From Amycolatopsis lexingtonensis (lineage in GTDB: Bacteria > Actinomycetota > Actinomycetes > Mycobacteriales > Pseudonocardiaceae), in NCBI RefSeq assembly GCF_014873755.1, contig NZ_JADBEG010000001.1:560501-624500 (forward strand): a DNA stretch of 64,000 bases, given 5' to 3'. Shown here piece by piece: positions 50,176-58,199 of this stretch (position 1 is its first letter; each line of letters starts with the position of its first letter). The translations under genes were made by a program, and so were the position numbers. Under the pieces are notes generated by a model that was not told where the DNA came from, searched no databases, and saw nothing but the letters and a program-made list of their open reading frames with translations.

Positions 50176-50813
50176 GGCTCGCTGAGGGCGTCGAGCAGGA
50201 TCCGCAGCCCGAATTCGAACTCCGCTTCGTGGTCGCACACCGCGAGGTACGGCGCCGCCGCGGAAACGGCGGGCAGGCCGGACGCCGAGAGGTCCGCGAG
50301 CCGCCCCGGGTCGCCGGTCCTGCTGAACGTCGGCGCGGCTTCGACCTCCCGCATCAGCGTGCCGATGAGGAACGCCAGGACCGCCCGCAGCCCGTGCACC
50401 GCCCGATCCGGTGGGAAACCCGCCGCGAGTAGCGGCCCGAGCACGGCCTCGACCGGCGCCAGCGCCGTCATCGACGCGAGCTGGCGGGTGAGCACGAGCG
50501 GCGCCGCCCGCGGGTGCCCGAGCATCGCGTCCCGGAAACCGTGCGCCAGCGCGGACATCGTCTCCCGCAGGTCTCCCGGCGGGGGTGCCGGGATCGCCGC
50601 GAGCAGCACCTCGGCGACCCCGTCGAGCAGCGCGTCCTTGCCGTCGACGTGGTTGTACAGGCTCATCGGGTCGACGCCGAGCCGCCGCGCGAGCTTGCGC
50701 ATGCTGACCGCGTCCAGGCCCTCTTCGTCGACCAGGGCGAGTGCTTCCCGCAGGATCCGGTCCCGGGACAGGCCACCGGCCTCCTTGGGCGGCCGTCCGC
50801 GCCGGGTCGTCAC
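50172..50813 (-). CDS. TetR family regulator (TetR_C-type ligand domain)
   Basis: The GTG at 50813 overlaps the P450 stop. The 213-aa protein starts TTRRGRPPKEAGGLSRDRIL and carries the helix-turn-helix AVSMRKLARRLGVDPMSLYN with HVDGKDALLDGVAEVL, the type found in TetR(D)-like repressors of efflux or tailoring genes. It is co-transcribed with the cytochrome P450 and probably binds the two sites at 52138-52176 to control the P450 operon and the divergent NTF2-like gene. Confidence 0.9.
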   Translation of the reverse strand: MTTRRGRPPKEAGGLSRDRILREALALVDEEGLDAVSMRKLARRLGVDPMSLYNHVDGKDALLDGVAEVLLAAIPAPPPGDLRETMSALAHGFRDAMLGHPRAAPLVLTRQLASMTALAPVEAVLGPLLAAGFPPDRAVHGLRAVLAFLIGTLMREVEAAPTFSRTGDPGRLADLSASGLPAVSAAAPYLAVCDHEAEFEFGLRILLDALSEP

Positions 50814-52114
50814 GGCGTGAGCACCGCGGGCAGGGTTTCGTAGCCGCGCAGGATCCGCGTCGACCGGCGGCGGCCGCCGGGCAGCACACGCAGATCGGGG
50901 AACCGCTCGAAGATCGTGCGCAACCCGATCTCGCCCTCCATGCGCGCCAGCGACGCGCCCAGGCAGTGGTGGCGGCCGGCGCCGAACGCCACGTGGTCGC
51001 GCGCCCGTTCCCGGGTGACGTCGAAGACGGCCGGGTCGGCGAACACGCTCGGGTCGCGGTTCGCGCCGGCCAGCACGGTGGTCACCAGCGCGCCGCGCGG
51101 CAGCGGCACCCCGGCGATCTCGGTCGCGCGCGTCGCGAGGCGCCCGGTCAGCAGCACCGGCGGGTCGTACCGCAGCACCTCCTCGACGGCGTTGCCCCAC
51201 AGCTCGGGACGTTCGCGCAGCACGGCGAGCTGCCCGGGATCGCCCGCGAGCAGCGCGATACCGCTGCCGAGCAGGTTGACCGTCGTCTCGAACCCGGCCG
51301 CCAGCACCAGGCCGGCGGTCGACTTCAGCTCCGTCTCGGTGAGGCCGACGCCGTCGTCGCGGGCCGCGACGAGCTTGCTGAACAGGTCCTTGCCAGGGTG
51401 CCGGCGCAGGTGGTCGAGGTGCTCGCCGAGCCAGGCGTCGAACTCGCCCAGCGCGGTCTCGACGTGGCGGAACGTCCGCCAGCCCAGGCCGAGGTCGAGG
51501 CTGGGCGCGGCCGCCGAACCCAGGGCCAGCACCTTGCCGAGGTCGGACGGCGGCACGCCGAGGATCTCGCTGATCACGGTCACCGGCAGCAGCCCGCAGT
51601 AGGACTCGACGAGGTCGAGCGGACGGTGCGGGTCGAGCCCGTCGAGCAGGCCGTCGGCGATCTCCTGCACGCGGCCGCGCAGCTGCTCGACGGCGCGCGC
51701 GGTGAACACGCCGGTGACGAGCTTGCGGTAGCGGGTGTGCTCGGGCGGGTTGACGGCGAGCAGCGACGGCGGCCGCACCGGGTGCAGGTGCTCGCCCGCG
51801 GACCATTCGACCAGCCGGCCGAGCGGGGAGCCGTCGGCGCCGATCACGCCGACGCGGAAGTCCTCGCTGGAGAGCACTTCCCGGACCGCGGCGTGCGTGG
51901 TGGTCATCCAGCCGAACCGGGTGCGCGCCAGCGGCCCGGCGGCGCGGATCTCCTCGAACAGCCCGGTCAGATCCCGCCCGTCGGCGGCGGCGACCACCAT
52001 CCGCCCCTGCAGGTCGCCGCGCTTGGCCTCGCGGCGCAGCACGGTCCGGGGCAGCGCGTGCCCGAGGCTCCACCGGACGACGGGTTTGGCGTGGGCCAGA
52101 GCTCCTGCGAGCAC
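50810..52114 (-). CDS. Cytochrome P450 (434 aa)
   Basis: All P450 landmarks are visible: oxygen-binding I-helix LVLAAGFETTVNL, the ExxR helix EEVLRYDPP, and the heme loop AFGAGRHHCLGASLARME with the Cys ligand. No membrane anchor is present, as usual for bacterial class I enzymes, and no ferredoxin gene is adjacent. The GTG start follows GGGGGAAG. Substrate is unknown. Control by a co-transcribed TetR suggests xenobiotic or secondary-metabolite oxidation. Confidence 0.93.
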   Translation of the reverse strand: MLAGALAHAKPVVRWSLGHALPRTVLRREAKRGDLQGRMVVAAADGRDLTGLFEEIRAAGPLARTRFGWMTTTHAAVREVLSSEDFRVGVIGADGSPLGRLVEWSAGEHLHPVRPPSLLAVNPPEHTRYRKLVTGVFTARAVEQLRGRVQEIADGLLDGLDPHRPLDLVESYCGLLPVTVISEILGVPPSDLGKVLALGSAAAPSLDLGLGWRTFRHVETALGEFDAWLGEHLDHLRRHPGKDLFSKLVAARDDGVGLTETELKSTAGLVLAAGFETTVNLLGSGIALLAGDPGQLAVLRERPELWGNAVEEVLRYDPPVLLTGRLATRATEIAGVPLPRGALVTTVLAGANRDPSVFADPAVFDVTRERARDHVAFGAGRHHCLGASLARMEGEIGLRTIFERFPDLRVLPGGRRRSTRILRGYETLPAVLTP

Positions 52115-52137
52115 GGCTTCCCCCTTCTTTCGGCGTG

Positions 52138-52176
52138 CCTACAGTGTAGGTTATCGTCGAATACCTACACCGTAGA
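52138..52176. promoter_or_regulatory. Paired TetR operators between P450 and NTF2-like genes
   Basis: CCTACA-G-TGTAGG (52138-52150) is a perfect 13-bp inverted repeat, and CCTACACCGTAGA (52164-52176) is a weaker copy 26 bases on. The pair spans the promoters of both divergent genes. Confidence 0.7.
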
Positions 52177-52188
52177 TACGGAGCCACG

Positions 52189-52737
52189 ATGCAGCCGATC
52201 CCCGCCCCCGAAGTCCTCGCGGCCCGGCAGAAGCTGGTGCTCGACCACTTCCGCGACGAGGTCGCCCAGGACTGGGACGCGACCTTGTCGACGTTCCCCC
52301 ACCCGCACTACGAGGTCATCGCGACGATGACGGTCCACGACGGCGACGGCGCCGTCCGCGGCTACTACCACGACACGCGCACGGCGTTCCCCGACCAGCA
52401 CCACGAGCTGATCGCGCTGCGCCACAGCGCGGACGCGGTCATCGTGGAGTTCTGGCTGCTGGGCACGCACCTGGGTCCGCTGGGCCCGGTCCCGGCGACG
52501 GGTTCGCGCTTCCGGGTGCGGATGACGGCCTATTTCGTGTTCGACGCGGCGGAAAAGCTCGTCTGCGAGCGGATCTACTTCGACACGCTGTCGATGCTCA
52601 AGCAGCTGGTCGCCGGGGTGGACAAGAAGAAGCCGAAGAACTGGCCGCTGCTGGCACGGGTGGCGCGGGGATTCCTGAAGATGTCCGGCGGGGAGCCCGA
52701 CCCGAGGCTCGTGAACACCGTGGAACCGCAGCTCTAA
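52189..52737 (+). CDS. NTF2/SnoaL-like fold protein (182 aa)
   Basis: The protein has an N-terminal helix (PEVLAARQKLVLDHFRDEVA), then WDATLSTFPHPHYEVIATM, a repeated strand pattern and CERIYFDTLSMLKQL, the arrangement of SnoaL-like polyketide cyclases and ester-cyclase relatives. The C-terminal tail (VARGFLKMSGGEPDPR) is extra. It is divergent from TetR/P450 and shares their operators, so it likely works in the same small-molecule pathway. Its stop overlaps the DUF998 gene end. Confidence 0.82.
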   Translation: MQPIPAPEVLAARQKLVLDHFRDEVAQDWDATLSTFPHPHYEVIATMTVHDGDGAVRGYYHDTRTAFPDQHHELIALRHSADAVIVEFWLLGTHLGPLGPVPATGSRFRVRMTAYFVFDAAEKLVCERIYFDTLSMLKQLVAGVDKKKPKNWPLLARVARGFLKMSGGEPDPRLVNTVEPQL

Positions 52738-53387
52738 GCGGGTGGTCCGGACCTGACCGGCGCCAGCAGCACGCCCAGCGCGAGCAGCTCCGTCAGCGCC
52801 ATCCCGCGTTCCACCAGTCCCAGCGGGATCAGCGTCCACCACCGCCCGTCCTCGGCCGCGGCCACCACCACCGCGCCCAGGATCACCGCGAACCACCCCA
52901 GCGAAAGGATCGCCAGCACACGCGCCAGCCAGCGGCGGCCGGGTGACGCCGGGAACGCCGTGCGCGCCGCGACCAGCACCGCCAGCGGCAACGCCACGAA
53001 GGCCACCACGCTCGCGATCCGGTGCAGCGTCCCGCCGAAGTCGGCGCGGGAGACCGTGGCCCAGTCCGGCTTCGGGAACGCCACGATGACCAGCAACCCG
53101 ACCGTCCACAATGTACCCAGCAGTGCCGCCGGCACGGGCAGCCTGCGTTGCCTGCCCAGCACCGCCAGTCCCGCGGCCGAGCCCAGTGCCACCAGGATCA
53201 CCGCGAGGTCGAACACCCACTTGTGGTCCGACAGGCCGTATTCGCTGATCGTGCGGCGGGTCGGGCTGATCGCGTCGGTCGGCGGGATGACCTGCAGCAA
53301 CAGCACCAGGCCGGCGCCGATGGCCAACGCGGCCAGGCCGCTGAGCGAGACCGCGACCGACACCCGTCGCGCAGGGACCGTGACCAT
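52734..53387 (-). CDS. DUF998-family membrane protein
   Basis: Start at 53387 (MVTVPARRVSV) gives 217 aa with six membrane helices. The RRTISEYGLSDHKWVFD segment between helices 1 and 2 and the Gly/His-rich FGGTLHRIASVVAF are marks of the DUF998 group. Function is unknown. A start 7 codons earlier is possible. The gene is convergent with the NTF2-like gene, overlapping it by 4 bases. Confidence 0.85.
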   Translation of the reverse strand: MVTVPARRVSVAVSLSGLAALAIGAGLVLLLQVIPPTDAISPTRRTISEYGLSDHKWVFDLAVILVALGSAAGLAVLGRQRRLPVPAALLGTLWTVGLLVIVAFPKPDWATVSRADFGGTLHRIASVVAFVALPLAVLVAARTAFPASPGRRWLARVLAILSLGWFAVILGAVVVAAAEDGRWWTLIPLGLVERGMALTELLALGVLLAPVRSGPPA

Positions 53388-53562
53388 GGACCGACAGTAG
53401 CCGACCACCGGTTGAACTCCCGGTGAAAGGTCCTTCGGGGCAGCCGTACGGGCTGAAGGCTGTACGACTTACGGCGGTTACCGCAGCCGGTTTTCCTCCA
53501 TTATGGTCACCCGCTACCGGTACGTCCGCCGTGCCGGGCCCTCGGTCAAGGAGGCTTTTCCT

Positions 53563-56058
53563 GTGGGGAATTCACCAAGACGGCTGGTGTTGCTGGCTTC
53601 GGCCGTCGCACTGGCCGGAACGTTCGTCGCGCTACCCACCGGTACCGCCGGTGCGGCGCAGAACATCCTGCGCGCCGACAGGTCCGTACCCCGCTCGTGC
53701 TTCGCGAAAGTGCTGCCCAAGGGCACCGCGGGCACCGATCGCCGCGAGCTCACGTCCACCGTGGACGGTCTCGTCCAGGCCCGGCTCAAGGCGACCCCGG
53801 GCACCGAAGGCGACTGGGACGTCGCCGTTTTCGACAAGGCGACCGGTGCCGTCGTCGCCGCTTCGACGGCGTTGCGCACCCACGAACTTGCCGAGAGCTT
53901 CGTGAAGAAGGGCCAAGAGCTCGTCGTCCAGGGCTGCCGCTACGGCGGCTCGGCCGGGCAGGCCCAGCTCGGCGTCGACTTCCTCGCGCTGACCCCGCAG
54001 GGCACGCCGACCGGGACCGCCGCGGCGCCGCAGCGCGCGGAGCTCGTCCGCGTCGAGACGCCGACCCGCGCCGACAAGAACAAGCTCACCGGCCTCGGCC
54101 TCGACGTCACCGAGAAGGGCGACGCGACCGGCGTCGAGGTCGTGCTGGCGAACGACGCCGACCGCAAGACGCTCGCCGGCAGCGGCTTCAAGTCCAAGGT
54201 GCTCGAGGCGGACTTGTCGGCCAAGTCGGTCCAGGACGCCAAGAGCGACCGCGAGTACGCCGCGAAGACCGCCGCTTCGGCGCTGCCGTCCGGGCGGACC
54301 AGCTACCGGCACCTCTACGAGTACAACTACGAGCTCAAGGAGCTCGCCCGCAAGAACCCGAGCCTGGTCTCGGCGTTCACCATGCCGGAATCGACGTGGG
54401 AAGGCCGCGACGTCGTCGGCGTCGAAATCGCCACCGACGTCAAGAACCTGACCGACGGCAAGCCGGTCAACTTCACCATGGGCGTGCACCACGCCCGGGA
54501 GTGGCCGGCCGGCGAGCACGTCATGGAATGGGCCTACGAGCTGGTCAACGGCTACTCGCACGACGCCGCCATCCGCGGGCTGGTGAGCAAGACGCGCAAC
54601 ATCGTCGTGCCGATCATCAACCCCGACGGCTTCGAGATCTCCCGCGAGGCCGAGCCGAAGGGTGACTTCACGCGGTTCGACTACGAGATGAAGCGCAAGA
54701 ACTGCAACGTCAACGACTCGCCGGCGCAGTTCGCGACCGGCGTGTGCAAGGCGAACCCGGGCGGGCGCGTCCGCGGCACCGACCCGAACCGCAACTACGG
54801 CGGCTTCTGGGGTGGCAACGGCGCCGAGCTGAACTGGAGCGGCGACACCTTCCGCGGGTCCGCGCCGTTCAGCGAGCCCGAGGTGCGCAACGTGCGCTCG
54901 ATCGTGTCCTCGCGCCAGGTGACGAACCTGCTGACGATGCACACCGTCGCCGCGCTGGTGCTGCGCCCGCCGGGCGTGGCCGACGTCCGCCCGCCGCTGG
55001 AGGAGCCGCAGTACAAGGCCCTCGGCGACAAGCTGGCCTCGCGCAACGGCTACACGAGCGAGCCGAGCTGGGCGCTCTACGACACGACCGGCACCACCGA
55101 GGACTGGTCGTACTGGGCCACCGCGGGCTGGGGCTTCACGATCGAGGTCGGCGGCAACGGCTTCCACGGCCCCTACGCCGACAGCGTCGTGGCCGAGTAC
55201 GCGGGCCTCGCCCCGGCGGCCGGCGCCGGCAAGGGCGGCAACCGCCAGGCGTTCCTGGACATGCTTGGCAACGCGGCCGACCCGCAGCAGCACTCGACGC
55301 TGATCGGCTCGGCGCCGAAGAACTACCAGCTCAAGCTGCACAAGACGTTCCAGACGCCGACGTCGCCGGTGATCCAGCCCGACGGCTCCACCAAGCCGCC
55401 GATCTACATCACCGACGACCTGAACTCGAAGTTCACCGCCACCGGCGGGCGCTTCGCGTGGTCGGTCAACCCGTCGACGCGGCCGTACGTGGCCGGCCGG
55501 TACGGGCGCGACCCGCAGGGCCCGGCGCAGCAGGGCTTCGCGGTCACCAACCCGGCCGGGGTGCCGCCGATCAACCAGAACTACCCGGCCGACCCGGCGG
55601 GCGACTCGTTCACCTTCCACGTCGACGGCCTGCCGAAGGTCGACAACGGGAAGTTCAGCGTCAACATCAACTGGGCGAACAGCGCGACCGACTGGGACCT
55701 GTTCATCTACGACGCGGCCGGCAACCTGGTCAGCTCGTCGGCGAACGGCGGCACGACGTCCGAGCACGCCGTGCTGTTCGACCCGCCGGCCGGTGACTAC
55801 AAGGCCGTGGTGGTCAACTACGACCAGGCCGACCCGAACGCCGTCGACGACTGGACCGGGGACGTGTCGTTCGCGTCGCCGACCCCGCCGACGTACGGGA
55901 CGAAGGAGGCCTACCAGCTGACGTGCTCGTCGCCGAACGGCAAGCTCGTCGGCGTGGCGGACGTCTTCGTCGACCGCGGCCAGACGGTCGACGTCGGCGA
56001 GGTCTGCACCCGCTCCGCGCACGCGCAGAAGCAGCGCGCCTCGGGCGGCGTCCGGTAG
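53563..56058 (+). CDS. Secreted M14 zinc carboxypeptidase (831 aa)
   Basis: The GTG at 53563 has AAGGAGG 7 bases upstream and opens a good signal peptide (to about residue 30, ...GTAGA). After a beta-rich pro-region comes the M14 domain (about 245-590). It shows zinc ligands His310 and Glu313 (VHHAREW), the substrate-binding Arg in GTDPNRNYGG, third ligand His460 (LLTMHT) and catalytic Glu528 (FTIEVGGNG). A C-terminal pre-peptidase-like beta-sandwich (about 690-800, INWANSATDWDLFIYDAAGN) follows. It should remove C-terminal residues from peptides outside the cell. Confidence 0.9.
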   Translation: MGNSPRRLVLLASAVALAGTFVALPTGTAGAAQNILRADRSVPRSCFAKVLPKGTAGTDRRELTSTVDGLVQARLKATPGTEGDWDVAVFDKATGAVVAASTALRTHELAESFVKKGQELVVQGCRYGGSAGQAQLGVDFLALTPQGTPTGTAAAPQRAELVRVETPTRADKNKLTGLGLDVTEKGDATGVEVVLANDADRKTLAGSGFKSKVLEADLSAKSVQDAKSDREYAAKTAASALPSGRTSYRHLYEYNYELKELARKNPSLVSAFTMPESTWEGRDVVGVEIATDVKNLTDGKPVNFTMGVHHAREWPAGEHVMEWAYELVNGYSHDAAIRGLVSKTRNIVVPIINPDGFEISREAEPKGDFTRFDYEMKRKNCNVNDSPAQFATGVCKANPGGRVRGTDPNRNYGGFWGGNGAELNWSGDTFRGSAPFSEPEVRNVRSIVSSRQVTNLLTMHTVAALVLRPPGVADVRPPLEEPQYKALGDKLASRNGYTSEPSWALYDTTGTTEDWSYWATAGWGFTIEVGGNGFHGPYADSVVAEYAGLAPAAGAGKGGNRQAFLDMLGNAADPQQHSTLIGSAPKNYQLKLHKTFQTPTSPVIQPDGSTKPPIYITDDLNSKFTATGGRFAWSVNPSTRPYVAGRYGRDPQGPAQQGFAVTNPAGVPPINQNYPADPAGDSFTFHVDGLPKVDNGKFSVNINWANSATDWDLFIYDAAGNLVSSSANGGTTSEHAVLFDPPAGDYKAVVVNYDQADPNAVDDWTGDVSFASPTPPTYGTKEAYQLTCSSPNGKLVGVADVFVDRGQTVDVGEVCTRSAHAQKQRASGGVR

Positions 56059-56071
56059 TTCTCGCAGGGTT

Positions 56072-56109
56072 CGTGAAGGCCTCCTCGCTCGCACGGGGAG
56101 GCCTTCACG
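56072..56109. terminator. Shared terminator of carboxypeptidase and LysE genes
   Basis: CGTGAAGGCCTCC (56072-56084) pairs perfectly with 56097-56109 around a 12-base loop. It lies 13 bases after the carboxypeptidase stop, and its far arm overlaps the last codons of the convergent LysE-type gene. Confidence 0.8.
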
Positions 56110-56710
56110 GCGTCAGGGCGAGGGCGGCGCCGAGGACGACGAGGATCGTGCCCACGACGCGGTTGAGGGCCGGTTTCGCGCGGGCGTACCAGCGCTGGGT
56201 GGCGGGGGAGGAGAACAGCAGCGCCACACCGAGGTGCCAGGCCGCCGAGGCGGCGACGATCAGCGCGACGGCGGCGGCCTTGACGGCGGTGGGTTCGGTG
56301 GGCGGCAGCGTCGCGGTGAGGACGCTGCCGAAGAACGCCGCGGCCTTCGGGTTGGTGAGGTTGCTGACGACGCCGCGGCGGAACGCGTTGCCGCGGGCTT
56401 CGGGCGGGGCCGTTTCCGGTGCGTTGGCGGTGAGCCAGAGGCGGAGGCCGAGCCAGGCCAGGTAGGCGCCGCAGACGACACGGAGCGCCGTGGCGAGCCA
56501 GGGGTGGTGGGCGAGGACGGTGCCCAGCCCGAAGACGGCGACGGCGGCCAGGACACCGCCCGCGGCGACGACCCCGAGCGCGACGGCGAGCGCGGCTTTG
56601 CGGGTCCCGGCGGCCGCGGTGTGGGCGATGAGGACGAAGTTGGGGCCGGGGGAGATCGCGGCGGGCAGGTAGGCGAGCAGGACGGTGCCCAGCGTGGCGG
56701 CCGGGCTCAC
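56105..56710 (-). CDS. LysE/RhtB-family exporter
   Basis: The 201-aa protein has about six membrane helices with the family marks PAAISPGPNFVLIAHTAAAG near the N-terminus and VVSNLTNPKAAAFFGSVLT in the middle. It should export amino acids or related metabolites. It lies next to a secreted carboxypeptidase, so export of surplus amino acids after peptide use is conceivable. A 53-bp palindrome lies just upstream. Confidence 0.9.
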   Translation of the reverse strand: MSPAATLGTVLLAYLPAAISPGPNFVLIAHTAAAGTRKAALAVALGVVAAGGVLAAVAVFGLGTVLAHHPWLATALRVVCGAYLAWLGLRLWLTANAPETAPPEARGNAFRRGVVSNLTNPKAAAFFGSVLTATLPPTEPTAVKAAAVALIVAASAAWHLGVALLFSSPATQRWYARAKPALNRVVGTILVVLGAALALTP

Positions 56711-56731
56711 GGTGCCGGTTCGCCCGGGCAG

Positions 56732-56784
56732 GTCTTGAATGAGTCGTTCAGGACCTCCGAAGACCTGAATGAGTCATTCAAGAC
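56732..56784. repeat. 53-bp nested palindromic intergenic element, copy 2
   Basis: The right arm and the 11-base loop are identical to the element at 7259-7311, and the left arm (56732-56752) differs at two bases. It begins 3 bases after the stop of the DnaJ-NERD gene (- strand), which supports a terminator-like role. Confidence 0.9.
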
Positions 56785-56786
56785 GG

Positions 56787-57881
56787 TCACGCCGCGCGGC
56801 CGCCGCCGCCGACGACCTGGTCGCGGACCGTCCGCAGCGCCTCGTGGTCCACAGTGGACGGATCGGCCGCCAGCCACTCGCCGATCTCGTGGAGGAACTC
56901 CTCCGGGGTCATCGGCGCCGCCGCCCAGTCGCCGGGGTCGGCCGTGGTCAGGTCGCCGCTGCGGCTCGGGTACACGATCATCGCGCCGCGCAGGGCCACG
57001 CCCGGCAGCAGGTCGCGGTAGGCCGCGAGGCTCTCGGCGAGCCGGCTCCCGCCGCCGCGGAACGGCCGCCCGTTGCGCAGCAGGCGCCCGTCTTCGGCGG
57101 TCTCGTAGTGGCCCGGCAGCCAGAGCTTGGACTCGATGAGCACCAGCCGCTTGCCGCACAGCACCGCGTGGTCGACGTCCGCGAACACCGAGCCCGGCCA
57201 GGCGAGGCCGTGGAAGATGCGGGCGCCCGGGAGGCGGGTCAGGTAGGCCTCGAGCAGCTCGGCGGTGAGGCGCTCGGCCAGCTCGTCGCGCTCGGTGCCG
57301 GGCGCGCCGAAGACGGTGCGGCCGCCGAACTCCTCGGCGTAGGCCTCGCGGGCCCGTGCGGCGCGCAGGTAGCCGCGCGCCAGCCGCTGGACGAGCAGCG
57401 CCGTGCCCGCGGTCAGCAGCAGCCACACGATGAGCACCGGCGGCGAGAACCCGACCCCGGTGACCAGCGGCAGCAGCACGAGCACCATCCCGGCCATCGC
57501 GGCGACGACCGGCGTGTGCCCCGGCCCGCGGCGGCGGCCGTGCCGCATCCGGGTGTCCTCGCCGGCGAAGTGCCACCAGCTCAGGTCTTCGGCGTCGAGG
57601 TCGGGCAGGTCGGGGACGAACCCGGGCTCGTCGCCGAAGCGGCGCCGTGGCCGCGGGCGGACCGGGACGGGCACGACTTTCGCGCCGCCGGAGTCGTAGC
57701 GGGCGCGGCTGACGGGGTCGCTCAGGACGTCGTAGGCCTCGCGCAGCAGCCGGAACGTGCCGACCGTGCCGCCGCCGTCCGGGTGCATGGTCTTGGCCAG
57801 CCTGCGATAGGCCGTTTTGACGTCGGACGCCGTCGCGTCCCGGCGGACGCCGAGCACCTCGTAGTAGTCGACCTCGGGCAC
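56787..57881 (-). CDS. DnaJ-domain protein fused to membrane helices and a NERD nuclease domain
   Basis: The GTG at 57881 (VPEVDYYEVLGV) is 11 bases after GGAGG; a GTG 4 codons earlier is possible. The 364-aa protein has a J domain (1-70) with the HPD motif in AKTMHPDGGG, a charged linker, two membrane helices (about 155-200) and a C-terminal NERD domain (about 235-325). In the NERD domain Asp and E-x-K (FADVDHAVL, LVLIESKLW) form the restriction-nuclease-like site. The J domain implies Hsp70 recruitment. The combination with a membrane-bound nuclease-like domain is uncommon. The role may be DNA or phage related. Confidence 0.85.
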   Translation of the reverse strand: MPEVDYYEVLGVRRDATASDVKTAYRRLAKTMHPDGGGTVGTFRLLREAYDVLSDPVSRARYDSGGAKVVPVPVRPRPRRRFGDEPGFVPDLPDLDAEDLSWWHFAGEDTRMRHGRRRGPGHTPVVAAMAGMVLVLLPLVTGVGFSPPVLIVWLLLTAGTALLVQRLARGYLRAARAREAYAEEFGGRTVFGAPGTERDELAERLTAELLEAYLTRLPGARIFHGLAWPGSVFADVDHAVLCGKRLVLIESKLWLPGHYETAEDGRLLRNGRPFRGGGSRLAESLAAYRDLLPGVALRGAMIVYPSRSGDLTTADPGDWAAAPMTPEEFLHEIGEWLAADPSTVDHEALRTVRDQVVGGGGRAA

Positions 57882-58092
57882 GCTGGCGGTCACCTCCGGA
57901 TGGCTGCGCGAAGACTTTATGGGGTCGGCTTCCGGGGCCGGCCACCGGCTCCACGGCACGCCAGGGTGACGGTCCCGCGAACCTGCTCCGTGACTGTCCA
58001 TTGAGGACTGGTTGTCGCCCGGAAGTGTTGTAACGGCCGAGAAAGGGCAGGTTCTGGTGACTTTTCGTGATCGGAGTTCACCTGAACAGACG

Positions 58093-58106
58093 CGAACACC
58101 TGTTCG
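58093..58106. promoter_or_regulatory. LexA (SOS) box candidate
   Basis: CGAACACCTGTTCG matches the actinobacterial LexA pattern CGAAC-N4-GTTCG with perfectly complementary outer pentamers. It is about 210 bases upstream of the DnaJ-NERD gene (- strand) and just before a rightward -10-like TAGCAT. Confidence 0.65.
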
Positions 58107-58150
58107 AATAATCGGCTAGCATGGAGGCATGTCCTCGACACCCCACAGAC

Positions 58151-58194
58151 GTGACGGGCCCACCGCCACCCCACCTCGGCAGCGGGCCCGTCAC
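58151..58194. terminator. Terminator after the acyl-CoA ligase gene
   Basis: GTGACGGGCCC (58151-58161) pairs perfectly with 58184-58194 across a 22-base loop. It starts 5 bases after the ligase stop on the - strand and would also end any rightward transcript from the SOS-type promoter. Confidence 0.6.
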
Positions 58195-58199
58195 CCCCG

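Larger units (their letters stand above)
57882..58199. other. Intergenic region with LexA-type box and terminator
   Basis: This 318-base interval separates the DnaJ-NERD start from the 3' end of the acyl-CoA ligase gene. It holds the SOS-type box (58093-58106), a possible -10 TAGCAT (58118-58123) pointing rightward, and the hairpin at 58151-58194. I see no convincing gene; short frames starting at 58121 and 58129 run antisense into the ligase gene. Confidence 0.45.
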
